Below the pieces are notes generated by a model, which had not been told where the DNA came from, searched no databases, and worked only from the letters and a program-made list of their open reading frames with translations. Both the position numbers and the translations under genes were made by a program. 47,564 nucleotides of DNA, taken from positions 1-47,564 of the IMG/VR virus record IMGVR_UViG_3300047409_000304. One strand, written 5' to 3'. This document shows, piece after piece, positions 35,443-42,831 of the stretch. Position 1 is the stretch's first letter; the number at the start of each line of letters is the position of its first letter. The stretch is from a virus.

Positions 35443-36192
35443 TTAATAGAAGCCCATGTAGTAGCCGACTGAGATGCCGGAGGCGAGCGTCAGCGACGCG
35501 TTGACGGCCGGAAGGTCGGTCTGCCCCGACCACTCGAACGACGGAGTGACGGCGCCCGAAAGCGCGCCTTGTGAGCTGCCTGATGCGATTCCTCTGACAG
35601 GCGTGGGCTGCGTAGTTCCCCAAGCGCCGTTCACCACGAAGCAGGCGAAGTACCCACCGTCTGCAAGCACCGTGTAGGGGGCCGTGAGTGGGAACTGACA
35701 TGGGCCTGCAGGCCACGATGCGAGCGCGTTGAGGTTGCCGGAGAGCGCGAGGATCTTTCCCGTGGAGTCAGCGATCCCGAAGCGGGCAGTGGTCGGAAGC
35801 GATCCCGCAGCAGCCGTTGTGTTGCGGAGCACGATCCCAGTGACAGGATCTCCGGCGTGAAGCCCGAGGAGGACGCCGAAAACATGCTGCGTCGTCGGCG
35901 CGGTTGCACCTGTGTAGTTGATGTGCGGGCCGTTGTCGGAGAGCACGCCCTGCGAGGCAAGCCCGATGCGCTCCCGCGATTTCGTTGCACACGCCCAGGT
36001 GCCCGGAGTCCCCGCGGTGACGCAGATGTAGACCTGACCGCTCTGGTCGATGATGAAGTCGCCGACCACGAACGTCCCCGAAACGGGAGCGCCGGAAGCC
36101 GTCGCTCCCGCGAAACGCACTGCTGCTGTTGCCCCCGCGAAGCCGCCGGGGCTGGCGCGGCCACCGATGGTCGGAGCGATTCCTGTCGGCAT
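35443..36192 (-). CDS. Virion/tail fibre-like protein (249 aa)
   Basis: Strand-rich with a Gly/Ala-rich N-terminal segment (GRASPGGFAGATAAVRFAGA) and GDFIIDQSGQVYICVTAGTP, a phage-fibre-like block. The C-terminal half reads like a beta-sandwich (YFACFVVNGAWGTTQPTPVR, SGISVGYYMGFY). The ATG at 36192 abuts the small basic gene. Probably a receptor-binding or fibre partner of the gene at 34423-35439. Confidence 0.66.
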   Translation of the reverse strand: MPTGIAPTIGGRASPGGFAGATAAVRFAGATASGAPVSGTFVVGDFIIDQSGQVYICVTAGTPGTWACATKSRERIGLASQGVLSDNGPHINYTGATAPTTQHVFGVLLGLHAGDPVTGIVLRNTTAAAGSLPTTARFGIADSTGKILALSGNLNALASWPAGPCQFPLTAPYTVLADGGYFACFVVNGAWGTTQPTPVRGIASGSSQGALSGAVTPSFEWSGQTDLPAVNASLTLASGISVGYYMGFY

Positions 36193-36339
36193 CTACACAG
36201 ACTCCTTGTTGGCGCGCTCGAGGTACGCCTGCTTGTCTTTGCGGGATTGGACTTTCTGGCCGCGCGTCTTGCGCGCCCTACGCGTGCGCTCTTTGAGCGA
36301 CCCGTTGTGGTAGTGGCTGGTACCGACGTGGTGTGGCAC
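36193..36339 (-). CDS. Small basic protein (48 aa)
   Basis: GTG start directly after the stop of the upstream gene; TAG at 36193-36195 directly before the next ATG. The product is PHHVGTSHYHNGSLKERTRR followed by ARKTRGQKVQSRKDKQAYLE. It is strongly basic, with several His at the N-terminus and Arg/Lys throughout. Perfect packing between neighbours supports it. Possibly DNA- or capsid-binding. Confidence 0.58.
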   Translation of the reverse strand: MPHHVGTSHYHNGSLKERTRRARKTRGQKVQSRKDKQAYLERANKESV

Positions 36340-36909
36340 TCAGAACACGTTCGACGACTCGGCGACCATCTGCTGCACCGTGATGGCGTCGGACGCCCCA
36401 GTGGTGATGCACAGGCCGATGAAGGTCGGCAGCGTGACGTCGAACGCAGAAGAGACGGCGTTGACGACCACGCAAGGAATCACGGCGTGACCCGTCGCGG
36501 CGAGGTTGTGGATGAGCGTGAACTCACCCGTGGCGACGCCGGACGCGCTGATCGGGCCGACGATCAGAACCTCGACCTCGCAGAACGCCTCGTCTGCCAC
36601 CGCGGTGCCTGCGGGCTTGGTGAACGAGAGCCGTGCCGTGTCGGCGGTCGTACCGGCGGTTCCGAACGCCACGTCGATCGTGCTCGTTGCCGTACCGGCG
36701 GCAGTCTTCGTCATGTTGAACTTCCAGCGGAACCTCGTACCGACCTCGAGCTGGCCCGCGGCGATGTTGATCGCCGAACCCGCGAGGTACGTGCGGACGG
36801 TGGCTGCGGGGGTCTGTGCAACCCCGGAGGCGTTGGCGACGTTCTGAACTGAGCGGAGGTCTGCAGCTCCGACGGAGCCGTCCTTCTTGGGGTTGTACAC
36901 GACGGGCAT
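36340..36909 (-). CDS. Virion structural protein (189 aa)
   Basis: ATG start with a moderate GAAAGAGAG upstream. Strand-rich and Thr/Ala-rich (YLAGSAINIAAGQLEVGTRF, STIDVAFGTAGTTADTARLS) with a short charged N-terminus. It looks like a beta-sandwich virion component such as a decoration, fibre or tail protein. Not assigned to a family by motif. Confidence 0.65.
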   Translation of the reverse strand: MPVVYNPKKDGSVGAADLRSVQNVANASGVAQTPAATVRTYLAGSAINIAAGQLEVGTRFRWKFNMTKTAAGTATSTIDVAFGTAGTTADTARLSFTKPAGTAVADEAFCEVEVLIVGPISASGVATGEFTLIHNLAATGHAVIPCVVVNAVSSAFDVTLPTFIGLCITTGASDAITVQQMVAESSNVF

Positions 36910-36954
36910 GTCTGCTCTCTTTCTTTCGGTAGTGAGTTGAGTTGGTGGGTGGTG

Positions 36955-37416
36955 CTAGCGCTGGGGCCTGACGCCTTTCATGCGCTTGAGCGCCTCGCCG
37001 ACGCTCTTGCCTGCGAGGGAGATGCCGCTCTCCTTCGCGCGCGCGGCGTACGCTCGGCGGTCGGCCTTTTCCTGCAGCCGATCGGCCTCAGCCTCCCAGT
37101 CCGCGCTTGTGCGGAGGGTGGAGTCGTAGCCTGCGTACGCTCGAGCGAACTGCTCAGCCTGGTGCTTCCCGACCTCGAAGCCGCAGAGGAAGCACCTCTC
37201 GGGGAACGCCGTTCCCGTGCAGACTCCGCAGGGGCCTTCGGCTCCCTCCCTGTCGAGGTTCTCCAGGCAGTTGATGCACTTATATCCGAGCCGTGTTGCC
37301 TCGACATCGTCGTCGCTCATGGCGACGTTCAGCCCAGGCATCATGCGCCCGTTCTGGTGAATCTCGACGACGCCGTGATCCTCTTCGACGAGGACGCGGT
37401 TCCAGGCCCTCGCCAT
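36955..37416 (-). CDS. Zinc-ribbon protein in structural cluster (153 aa)
   Basis: Three C-x2-C pairs: YKCINCLENL, GPCGVCTG and ERCFLCGFEV, within residues ~45-85, giving room for one or two zinc sites. A basic helical C-terminus follows (EADRLQEKADRRAYAARAKE). ATG overlaps the preceding TAA by one base. A zinc-containing protein in the virion operon could regulate expression or bind DNA; role unknown. Confidence 0.68.
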   Translation of the reverse strand: MARAWNRVLVEEDHGVVEIHQNGRMMPGLNVAMSDDDVEATRLGYKCINCLENLDREGAEGPCGVCTGTAFPERCFLCGFEVGKHQAEQFARAYAGYDSTLRTSADWEAEADRLQEKADRRAYAARAKESGISLAGKSVGEALKRMKGVRPQR

Positions 37417-37622
37417 TAGGTCTTCAGCACCCCCATCGTCTTCAGTGCGGCGATGACGTCGCCGACCGTGTAGGCAGTTGATCCGATGCCGCCGGTCGAC
37501 GTCGAGTCGACCTTCACCGCGGCGCCAGCACCGGCCGCAGTCTGCTGCGTCACACCGGTCGGGGTGAAGTTGATGAAGATGTCGCCGTCATTGTGCGTGT
37601 TGTCCTTGTTCGCCTTGCTCAT
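37416..37622 (-). CDS. Small head-fibre-like protein (68 aa)
   Basis: ATG overlapping the glycosyltransferase stop (ATGA), with GAGGTGAAG upstream. The sequence ends YTVGDVIAALKTMGVLKT, a motif I associate with small head-fibre or decoration proteins, in which a helix at the end follows a Ser/Thr/Gly spacer (VDSTSTGGIGSTA). The N-terminal part is polar (NKDNTHNDGDIFINFTPTG). Likely a capsid decoration protein. Confidence 0.6.
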   Translation of the reverse strand: MSKANKDNTHNDGDIFINFTPTGVTQQTAAGAGAAVKVDSTSTGGIGSTAYTVGDVIAALKTMGVLKT

Positions 37623-38650
37623 GCTTCACCTCCTGAGATGGCTTGCCGCCACCGGTCGATTTCTGTCGCGAACGTGCGGTGCTTCAGCACGTACGCGCGC
37701 GCCTCTCGTGCTCGAGCGCGCACCTCGTCACGGTTGGCGACGGCCCACTTGAGCTGCGCCATCCAGTCGCTCTCCGACCGGACGATGCGGGCGAACTCCT
37801 TGTCCTCCCAGTCCCAGTACGGCTCCGACGCTTGCAGGAACGGCATAGCGCCACCCATCGCGTACTCGAGAGCCTTCAGGTCTGAGCGGTACTTCGCGAG
37901 CGGCGATGAGACTAGTGGCGAAACGCCAACGTCGAGGCGGCCCAGCTCGCCCCTCAGCCCGAGGAAGTGCTCAGTCCACGGAGACTGTCGACGCGCGAAC
38001 GACCAGCCAGGGTCGAGTCCGATGTTGACGATCTCGACGTTCGGCTGACGCGATGCCCACGAGAGAGCCTTCGCCACCATCGGCGCATCTCTGTCGTGCG
38101 AGTTGCTTGCGTACCAACCGATGCGGAACGTCTCGTCTCGACCAGCGGGCTTCGGCCAGTCGCTAGGGTCGATGCTGTTCCGGCAGACGTGGACGTTGTC
38201 GTTGAGCTTGCGGTACTCCTGCTCGAGCGCGCGCGTCGTGACGATGACGCCATACGCGTGCTCGACGATCCAGCGATGCCCTTGCACGGACGTCGCGTTC
38301 TCGCCGCGGATGTGCTCTCCCCACGACGCACGCTTCATCCACAGCTCGTCGCCGTAGTCGATGTAGTTGTCATCGACCTCGACGAAGAACCGCTTGCCCT
38401 TGGCCTCCATCGCCATCGCGAAGAGCGCACTCCCGTCGTCTCCTGGGAACTGCTCGATCGCGACGTCGCCGCGGAGCTGCGGGAACGACAGCTTCTGCGT
38501 CCTGGTGTCGTGCTTCACCAGGACGTCAGACGCTGCGAGCACCTTCCCCGGCAGGTACTTCGCCGGGAGCGTGACGCGCCAGTAGCGCGTTGCCGCGGTG
38601 CCCTGGTGGTAGAACGTGCAGAGGTCGCGCCTAAGGCGCCTCACCACCAC
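37619..38650 (-). CDS. Glycosyltransferase (GT-B/GT4-like)
   Basis: A 343-residue protein from GTG 38650 (two further GTGs follow directly; the exact start is uncertain). Features of GT-B enzymes: FVEVDDNYID (89-98), VHVCRNSID (153-161, the usual N-x-hydrophobic-D), RIGWYASNSHDRDAP (176-190) opening the nucleotide-sugar domain, and KALEYAMGGAMPFLQ near 265 with the glutamate that holds the donor ribose. It should transfer a sugar to a virion protein, host envelope or DNA. It sits inside the head gene cluster. Confidence 0.8.
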   Translation of the reverse strand: MVVRRLRRDLCTFYHQGTAATRYWRVTLPAKYLPGKVLAASDVLVKHDTRTQKLSFPQLRGDVAIEQFPGDDGSALFAMAMEAKGKRFFVEVDDNYIDYGDELWMKRASWGEHIRGENATSVQGHRWIVEHAYGVIVTTRALEQEYRKLNDNVHVCRNSIDPSDWPKPAGRDETFRIGWYASNSHDRDAPMVAKALSWASRQPNVEIVNIGLDPGWSFARRQSPWTEHFLGLRGELGRLDVGVSPLVSSPLAKYRSDLKALEYAMGGAMPFLQASEPYWDWEDKEFARIVRSESDWMAQLKWAVANRDEVRARAREARAYVLKHRTFATEIDRWRQAISGGEA

Positions 38651-39030
38651 TTCTCGATGTGGTTACGCCTGCACACCTCACGCTCGAGCACACGCCGCTT
38701 GTGCCAGCGCCAGCGGGGGACGCGTACCGATGTCTTGCCTCGCCCAAAGCCCGAGTACCCATCGAGCGAGCGAACTACGGCCTCTCGCTCCGCGAGCAGA
38801 GTGGCCGTACGTGAGTCGAGACGTTCGTGTGGCGTCGCCTCGACAGTCAAAGGCTCGAGGTCAGTCCTCCACCAAGCGCGGTGCCTGAACATCCTCTGCG
38901 GAGATCCAGGCCCAAGAGCACGTTCGGCGTGAGCGCGTGCCTTCGCGCGCAGCTTCTCCCTGTTCGGCTCGACTCGAACTGATAGGGAGAAGCTGCCGAG
39001 CACGCGCAGCCTTCCGGTTGCGAACGTCAT
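38641..39030 (-). CDS. Basic hypothetical protein (129 aa)
   Basis: ATG start with one-base overlap with the preceding stop (TGATG). Arg-rich throughout (EPNREKLRAKARAHAERALG, VPRWRWHKRRVLEREVCRRN). It probably binds nucleic acid or an acidic partner such as the scaffold. Located between the downstream capsid genes and the glycosyltransferase. No family recognised. Confidence 0.6.
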   Translation of the reverse strand: MTFATGRLRVLGSFSLSVRVEPNREKLRAKARAHAERALGPGSPQRMFRHRAWWRTDLEPLTVEATPHERLDSRTATLLAEREAVVRSLDGYSGFGRGKTSVRVPRWRWHKRRVLEREVCRRNHIEKWW

Positions 39031-39584
39031 CAGGCCGAGATCACTCCCACGACGTCCTCTTCGTCCTTCTCGATCAGACCCTCGAGAGCGGCCTTGACGT
39101 CGTCGCGGTCGAGGTTCTCCTGCTCGTACTGCAGCACGGCCTTCGGCGACGCGCCGATCAGGTCGACGGTGTAGAGGATCTTCTCGACAGCGTCGTCGCC
39201 GACGAACTCGTCGTACTTGTCCCACGGCTTGGCCGTCTTCGGCGGACTGCAGATGACGTACTCGGTGCCATTGGACGAAGCGTTGATGAGCGCCTGCTCG
39301 ACGAACTCCTTCGTCTCTTCGTCCCAGTTCTGGTTCTTGGCCTCCTCGTCGGTGTCGAGCATGCCGACGCGGGTGAACGGATCCTCCTCGAGGCCGATGC
39401 CCGTGCCCCAGCCTGCGAGACGCTGGACGGCTTCTCTGGCCCAGTCGGGGGCGCCGCCTGCGGGGTGGAACTGCACAGAGACGGCGGGCTTGACCTTGAT
39501 GACGGCCCCTGTCTGCTTGTGGTACTCGGTTTCCGTGTCGCGGAGGGGCATGGTCAGCCCCGGTGAGCGGGAGATCAAGTACAA
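39030..39584 (-). CDS. Head-associated hypothetical protein (184 aa), TTG start
   Basis: I choose TTG 39584 because AAGGAG lies seven bases upstream and the resulting N-terminus (M-YLISRSPGLTMPL) resembles that of phage head-proximal proteins; ATG 39551 has a weak signal. The protein is acidic and helical towards the end (LDRDDVKAALEGLIEKDEED), with a VEQALINASSNGTEYVICSPP stretch in the middle. Follows the major capsid gene, so a minor head or completion role is plausible. Confidence 0.65.
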   Translation of the reverse strand: MYLISRSPGLTMPLRDTETEYHKQTGAVIKVKPAVSVQFHPAGGAPDWAREAVQRLAGWGTGIGLEEDPFTRVGMLDTDEEAKNQNWDEETKEFVEQALINASSNGTEYVICSPPKTAKPWDKYDEFVGDDAVEKILYTVDLIGASPKAVLQYEQENLDRDDVKAALEGLIEKDEEDVVGVISA

Positions 39585-39631
39585 GGGGTTTCTCCTTGTC
39601 GAGGGATTGACGAGTCGCGGCGCGTCAGGAA

Positions 39632-39650
39632 GGGGGACATTTCGTCCCCC
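39632..39650 (-). terminator. Hairpin between capsid gene and downstream genes
   Basis: GGGGGAC-5-GTCCCCC, a 7-bp GC-rich stem just after the capsid gene on the minus strand. It lacks a clear U-tract and may attenuate transcription, so that capsid protein is made in excess over downstream products. Confidence 0.5.
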
Positions 39651-39670
39651 AACCTCACGAGCCAGACGAC

Positions 39671-40888
39671 TCACGTACCGCCGCTGGTGACGTTCTTGAG
39701 CAGCGCGTGATGCGACTCCTGGGGGACGACGAGCGTCTCCTCCGAGAGGTACTCCTCCTCGATGCCGTCCAGGTCGTTGGCCTGGCGGTTCGAGAGGCGC
39801 ACGGGCGACTGCATCGTCGCCAGCCGTACCGACTGGAGATCGACGAGGAAGCCCAGGGAGCCGTACTGACCGGCGGTGCCGGTGCCGTATGCACCCCACT
39901 GCTGCTTGACGATCACCGGGATCGAGGCACCGAAGGCGCCCGAGATCACAGCGTCGACCTTCGCACCGTAGACGCGCTCGTCCGGCTGGGCGCGAACCCA
40001 GTTGCTCGAGAGCAGGTGCGAGATTGCCTGACCGACCTTCGGCGAGACGAAGAACACCTTGTCCTGCGACCCGAACTGCAGAGCCGAGGTGATGAAGTTC
40101 TCCAGCGCGGTGGTCGAGAGAACGCCCGAGGCACCACTGATGTCCGTGATGTTCGTGGCGATGTACTCGATGAGTCCACCGGCCGTGCCGAGCGGGTGCC
40201 CGGACGCGTCGCCGTTGGCCGTGTACGAGCGGGCTCCGAAGAACACCGTGTTCTCGCGGTCGGTCTTGAACTCGGAGAGCTTCTTGTCGCGCTCGGAGTC
40301 GAGGACGTTCTGCGAGTACCACGAGGACTGGCGGGCCGTGCGGTCGAAGCCCCACGACTTGCGCTGGATCTGCCCGTAGTTGTAGTTCTGCGTCTGCTGC
40401 GTGATCAGCATCGTCGGCAGGGACGAACCCTGCGGCGTTGCGTGACCGATGATCACCAGTGCGCCGACGACGGTGCTGGCCGCAGCGGAAACCGCTGCAA
40501 CTCCACCGACGCCACGCGCCACGGCGATCGTGGTGCTCGTGCCGTCCGCAGTTGCGCGGACGCACTCACCCGTCGAGGTGATCCGGATGAGATCACCCTT
40601 CTTGACGTACAGCCCGAACCCGGCAGTCGTGACCGTGAGGGTCGTGACCGCGCCGTCGGTGAGTCCGGCGGCGAGATCCATCGTGCGAGGCATGAGGCGA
40701 TCCTCGAGCCACTGCTTGATGTACGAGGAGAGCGTGTCTCCGCGCAGATCCGGGTGGTCGAGGATGGTGCTGAACTGGCTGAGGTTCGTGTCGAGCATCT
40801 GGATCGGCTCGAGCATGTCGACGATCAGCCGGTTCGAAAGAACGGACGCGGTGTCCTGCAGCCCGCTCTTGATGGTCGTTGCTGCCAT
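39671..40888 (-). CDS. Major capsid protein (DUF5309/SU10-like)
   Basis: A 405-residue protein. ATG 40888 follows GGGAG. Landmarks of the SU10/DUF5309 capsid type: early VDMLEPIQMLDTNLSQFSTI, LEDRLMPRT, GLYVKKGDLIRI, then NYNYGQIQRKSWGFDRTARQ and a C-terminal domain with VFFVSPKVGQAISHLLSS and VRLATMQSPVRLSNRQ. The protein adopts the HK97-type fold in this group. Placed between the scaffold (upstream) and other head genes, as expected. High confidence from family pattern and context. Confidence 0.92.
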   Translation of the reverse strand: MAATTIKSGLQDTASVLSNRLIVDMLEPIQMLDTNLSQFSTILDHPDLRGDTLSSYIKQWLEDRLMPRTMDLAAGLTDGAVTTLTVTTAGFGLYVKKGDLIRITSTGECVRATADGTSTTIAVARGVGGVAAVSAAASTVVGALVIIGHATPQGSSLPTMLITQQTQNYNYGQIQRKSWGFDRTARQSSWYSQNVLDSERDKKLSEFKTDRENTVFFGARSYTANGDASGHPLGTAGGLIEYIATNITDISGASGVLSTTALENFITSALQFGSQDKVFFVSPKVGQAISHLLSSNWVRAQPDERVYGAKVDAVISGAFGASIPVIVKQQWGAYGTGTAGQYGSLGFLVDLQSVRLATMQSPVRLSNRQANDLDGIEEEYLSEETLVVPQESHHALLKNVTSGGT

Positions 40889-41036
40889 TCTTGACTGACT
40901 CCCTTAGGGGGTCGATGGGTTTACGTGTCCCACCGCCTCCGGGTGTCCGCGTTCGCGGGCCGAGGTCAGGTGTTGCCGAGCCGGTCAGAGATCGACGAAG
41001 TCGGGTGTCTCTCCGGGTGAGGCCGTGCTGTGCTGG

Positions 41037-42161
41037 TCAGCCGCGACCAGTCCATCCCTTCGACAGCGAAGGCTTGCTTCGCATGCGACTGATGACTGCG
41101 TCCGACTCCAGCTCTGCCTCCGTCTTCAGCTCACCGCCCTGTCCTGCATTGGGCTGGCCGTTGACGGCACTTGCACCAGCGCGGGCTGCTGCGGCTTCTG
41201 CCGCCGCTTCCTGCGCGTCCTTCTCGAGCTGCGCCTTGAACGCCTCGGGGTTACCGACCTTTTCAAGTGCGTACAGCGCCGAGATTGCTGCTGCCTTCGC
41301 GGAAGCGTCTCCTGTCTGGAGCATCTCCTTGAAGGCCGCGTACTCGGGACGCGTTCCTGCCGCCTCGAGCAAACGTTGTGCGGGGGTAGTGCCCTCCGCG
41401 TCGGTGACGAAGACCTCGGGGTATCTCCCCTTGACGTCGTCGAGAGCTTCTCTCCACTGCTCCTGGTCTGCGGTCTGTGCCGCGGACGCTGCAACCGGGG
41501 CAGCCACCGCTGCGAGCCGCTCTTCCTGCTCTGCGATCTTCTTGTCGAACGCCTTCTGCTGCTGCTCGAGCAACTTGTCAGCGCGCCAACTCGAAGCGGA
41601 GAAAGCATCGACTTCCTTCCACTGCTCCATGACGTACTGCAGCGCGTTCGCATCACCCTGCACGTAGGCAGCCTCAGCCGCCAGCGCAGGGTTCGTGTCG
41701 ATCAACTCCTGCGTGACAGGGGTTGTCGCGGCCACGTTGGGCTGCACGACCGGCTGATTCTCTTTCGTGTCGAGACGCGCACTCAGCTCGGCGACCGTCT
41801 GCCGCAACTCTCCAACGTCTGACGACTGCTTCCCGATGAAGGAGTCCTTCTCCTCCAGGCGGGCGGTGGCAATCTCGAGCTGCTTCTGCAGCTCCTCGAC
41901 GCTCAGGGGTTCTGCAGGTTCTGCTTCCGGCTCCGGGGTATCCGCCACGGGAGTGACGGGTTCGGGCGGGAGCTGCTGATCGCTGGCCGTAACTGGCACA
42001 GCCACCACCGGCTCCGATGTCGGCGCGGGTATCTCACCGCGGACGATCGCTTCGATGCCGTTCGTCTCGTTGCCGTCTGCATCACGTTCGATGCCAGAGG
42101 CAGCTTCGGCTCGAGCCATCGCCTCGCGGTAGGCCGCGTGGTCGTCGGCAATGTCGGGCAT
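41037..42161 (-). CDS. Capsid scaffolding protein
   Basis: A 374-residue acidic, helical protein with AAAGG before ATG 42161. Low-complexity Pro/Glu region (residues ~45-90), then long coiled-coil segments (EELQKQLEIATARLEEKDSF, KLLEQQQKAFDKKIAEQEER). The C-terminus is basic (SRMRSKPSLSKGWTGRG), the usual site that binds capsid protein. It is immediately upstream of the major capsid gene, as scaffolds are. Confidence 0.8.
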   Translation of the reverse strand: MPDIADDHAAYREAMARAEAASGIERDADGNETNGIEAIVRGEIPAPTSEPVVAVPVTASDQQLPPEPVTPVADTPEPEAEPAEPLSVEELQKQLEIATARLEEKDSFIGKQSSDVGELRQTVAELSARLDTKENQPVVQPNVAATTPVTQELIDTNPALAAEAAYVQGDANALQYVMEQWKEVDAFSASSWRADKLLEQQQKAFDKKIAEQEERLAAVAAPVAASAAQTADQEQWREALDDVKGRYPEVFVTDAEGTTPAQRLLEAAGTRPEYAAFKEMLQTGDASAKAAAISALYALEKVGNPEAFKAQLEKDAQEAAAEAAAARAGASAVNGQPNAGQGGELKTEAELESDAVISRMRSKPSLSKGWTGRG

Positions 42162-42178
42162 GTGGCCTTTCGGTCGGG

Positions 42179-42595
42179 TTACGCCTGTGTGGCGAGAGAA
42201 GCCTCGACGGCCGCAACCGCGGCCTCGAGGTCGGCGTCACCGGCAGTTCGGTGCGCCTTAACGAACACGAGCAGGGCGGCGACGGCCTCGGCAAGAGGCA
42301 GCGCTTCCTTCTCGGCTTCGGGGGCCGCCTCGGGCTGCTGCGTGACGTTCTGGCTGGACGGTGTTGCCGCCAGCACGAGAACGGGCGGTGCCTGAGTCGG
42401 AGGTTCGGGCTTCGGTTCGAGCTTCGGCTTGGGCTTGGACTTCGGCTTCGCCTTCGGAGCAGGCTCTGCCTGGTTCGCGTCGGCTACCTGCTCGGCCACG
42501 TTCTCCGGGGCCTCGGCCTCCGACTGCTCGGGAGCCGCAGGATCCGCGGCGGCGTCGGCCGGAACCTCGGCCACGTCGTTCGATTCGTCGCTCAC
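42179..42595 (-). CDS. Low-complexity Ala/Pro/Lys-rich protein (138 aa)
   Basis: GTG 42595 with AAGGAG upstream, overlapping the preceding stop (GTGA). Acidic Ala-rich first part, then a PKAKPKSKPKPKLEPKPEPP lysine-proline linker, then a short helical C-terminus (EAVAALLVFVKAHRTAGDAD). Such proteins between portal and scaffold may assist head assembly. No family; composition suggests a flexible tether. Confidence 0.62.
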   Translation of the reverse strand: MSDESNDVAEVPADAAADPAAPEQSEAEAPENVAEQVADANQAEPAPKAKPKSKPKPKLEPKPEPPTQAPPVLVLAATPSSQNVTQQPEAAPEAEKEALPLAEAVAALLVFVKAHRTAGDADLEAAVAAVEASLATQA

Positions 42596-42831
42596 TGCGA
42601 CTCCTTTCGTTGCTCTTCGCGAACTTTCGAGGGGAGCGACAGCACTGCATCGACCCCGGCGTAGAACGCCTTCTTCCGTTCCCACTCGATCCGGTCGTGG
42701 TGCTCCGGTTGAGCGAACGTCTTGCGAGCGAGGCGCTGGATGTCTTCCTCGCGCTCTTCGTCGAAGTGCTTCTTCAGCTCGGCCCACTCGTGAAGGTCGG
42801 CGAGCCGTGCGACGGTCTTCAGGTCAGCCAC
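42592..42831 (-). CDS. Hypothetical helical protein downstream of portal (79 aa)
   Basis: GTG 42831 immediately after the portal stop. Charged helices (ADLKTVARLADLHEWAELKK, HFDEEREEDIQRLARKTF) and IEWERKKAFYAGVDAVLSLP. Small helical proteins after portals are common in this phage type; function unknown. Confidence 0.68.
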   Translation of the reverse strand: MADLKTVARLADLHEWAELKKHFDEEREEDIQRLARKTFAQPEHHDRIEWERKKAFYAGVDAVLSLPSKVREEQRKESQ

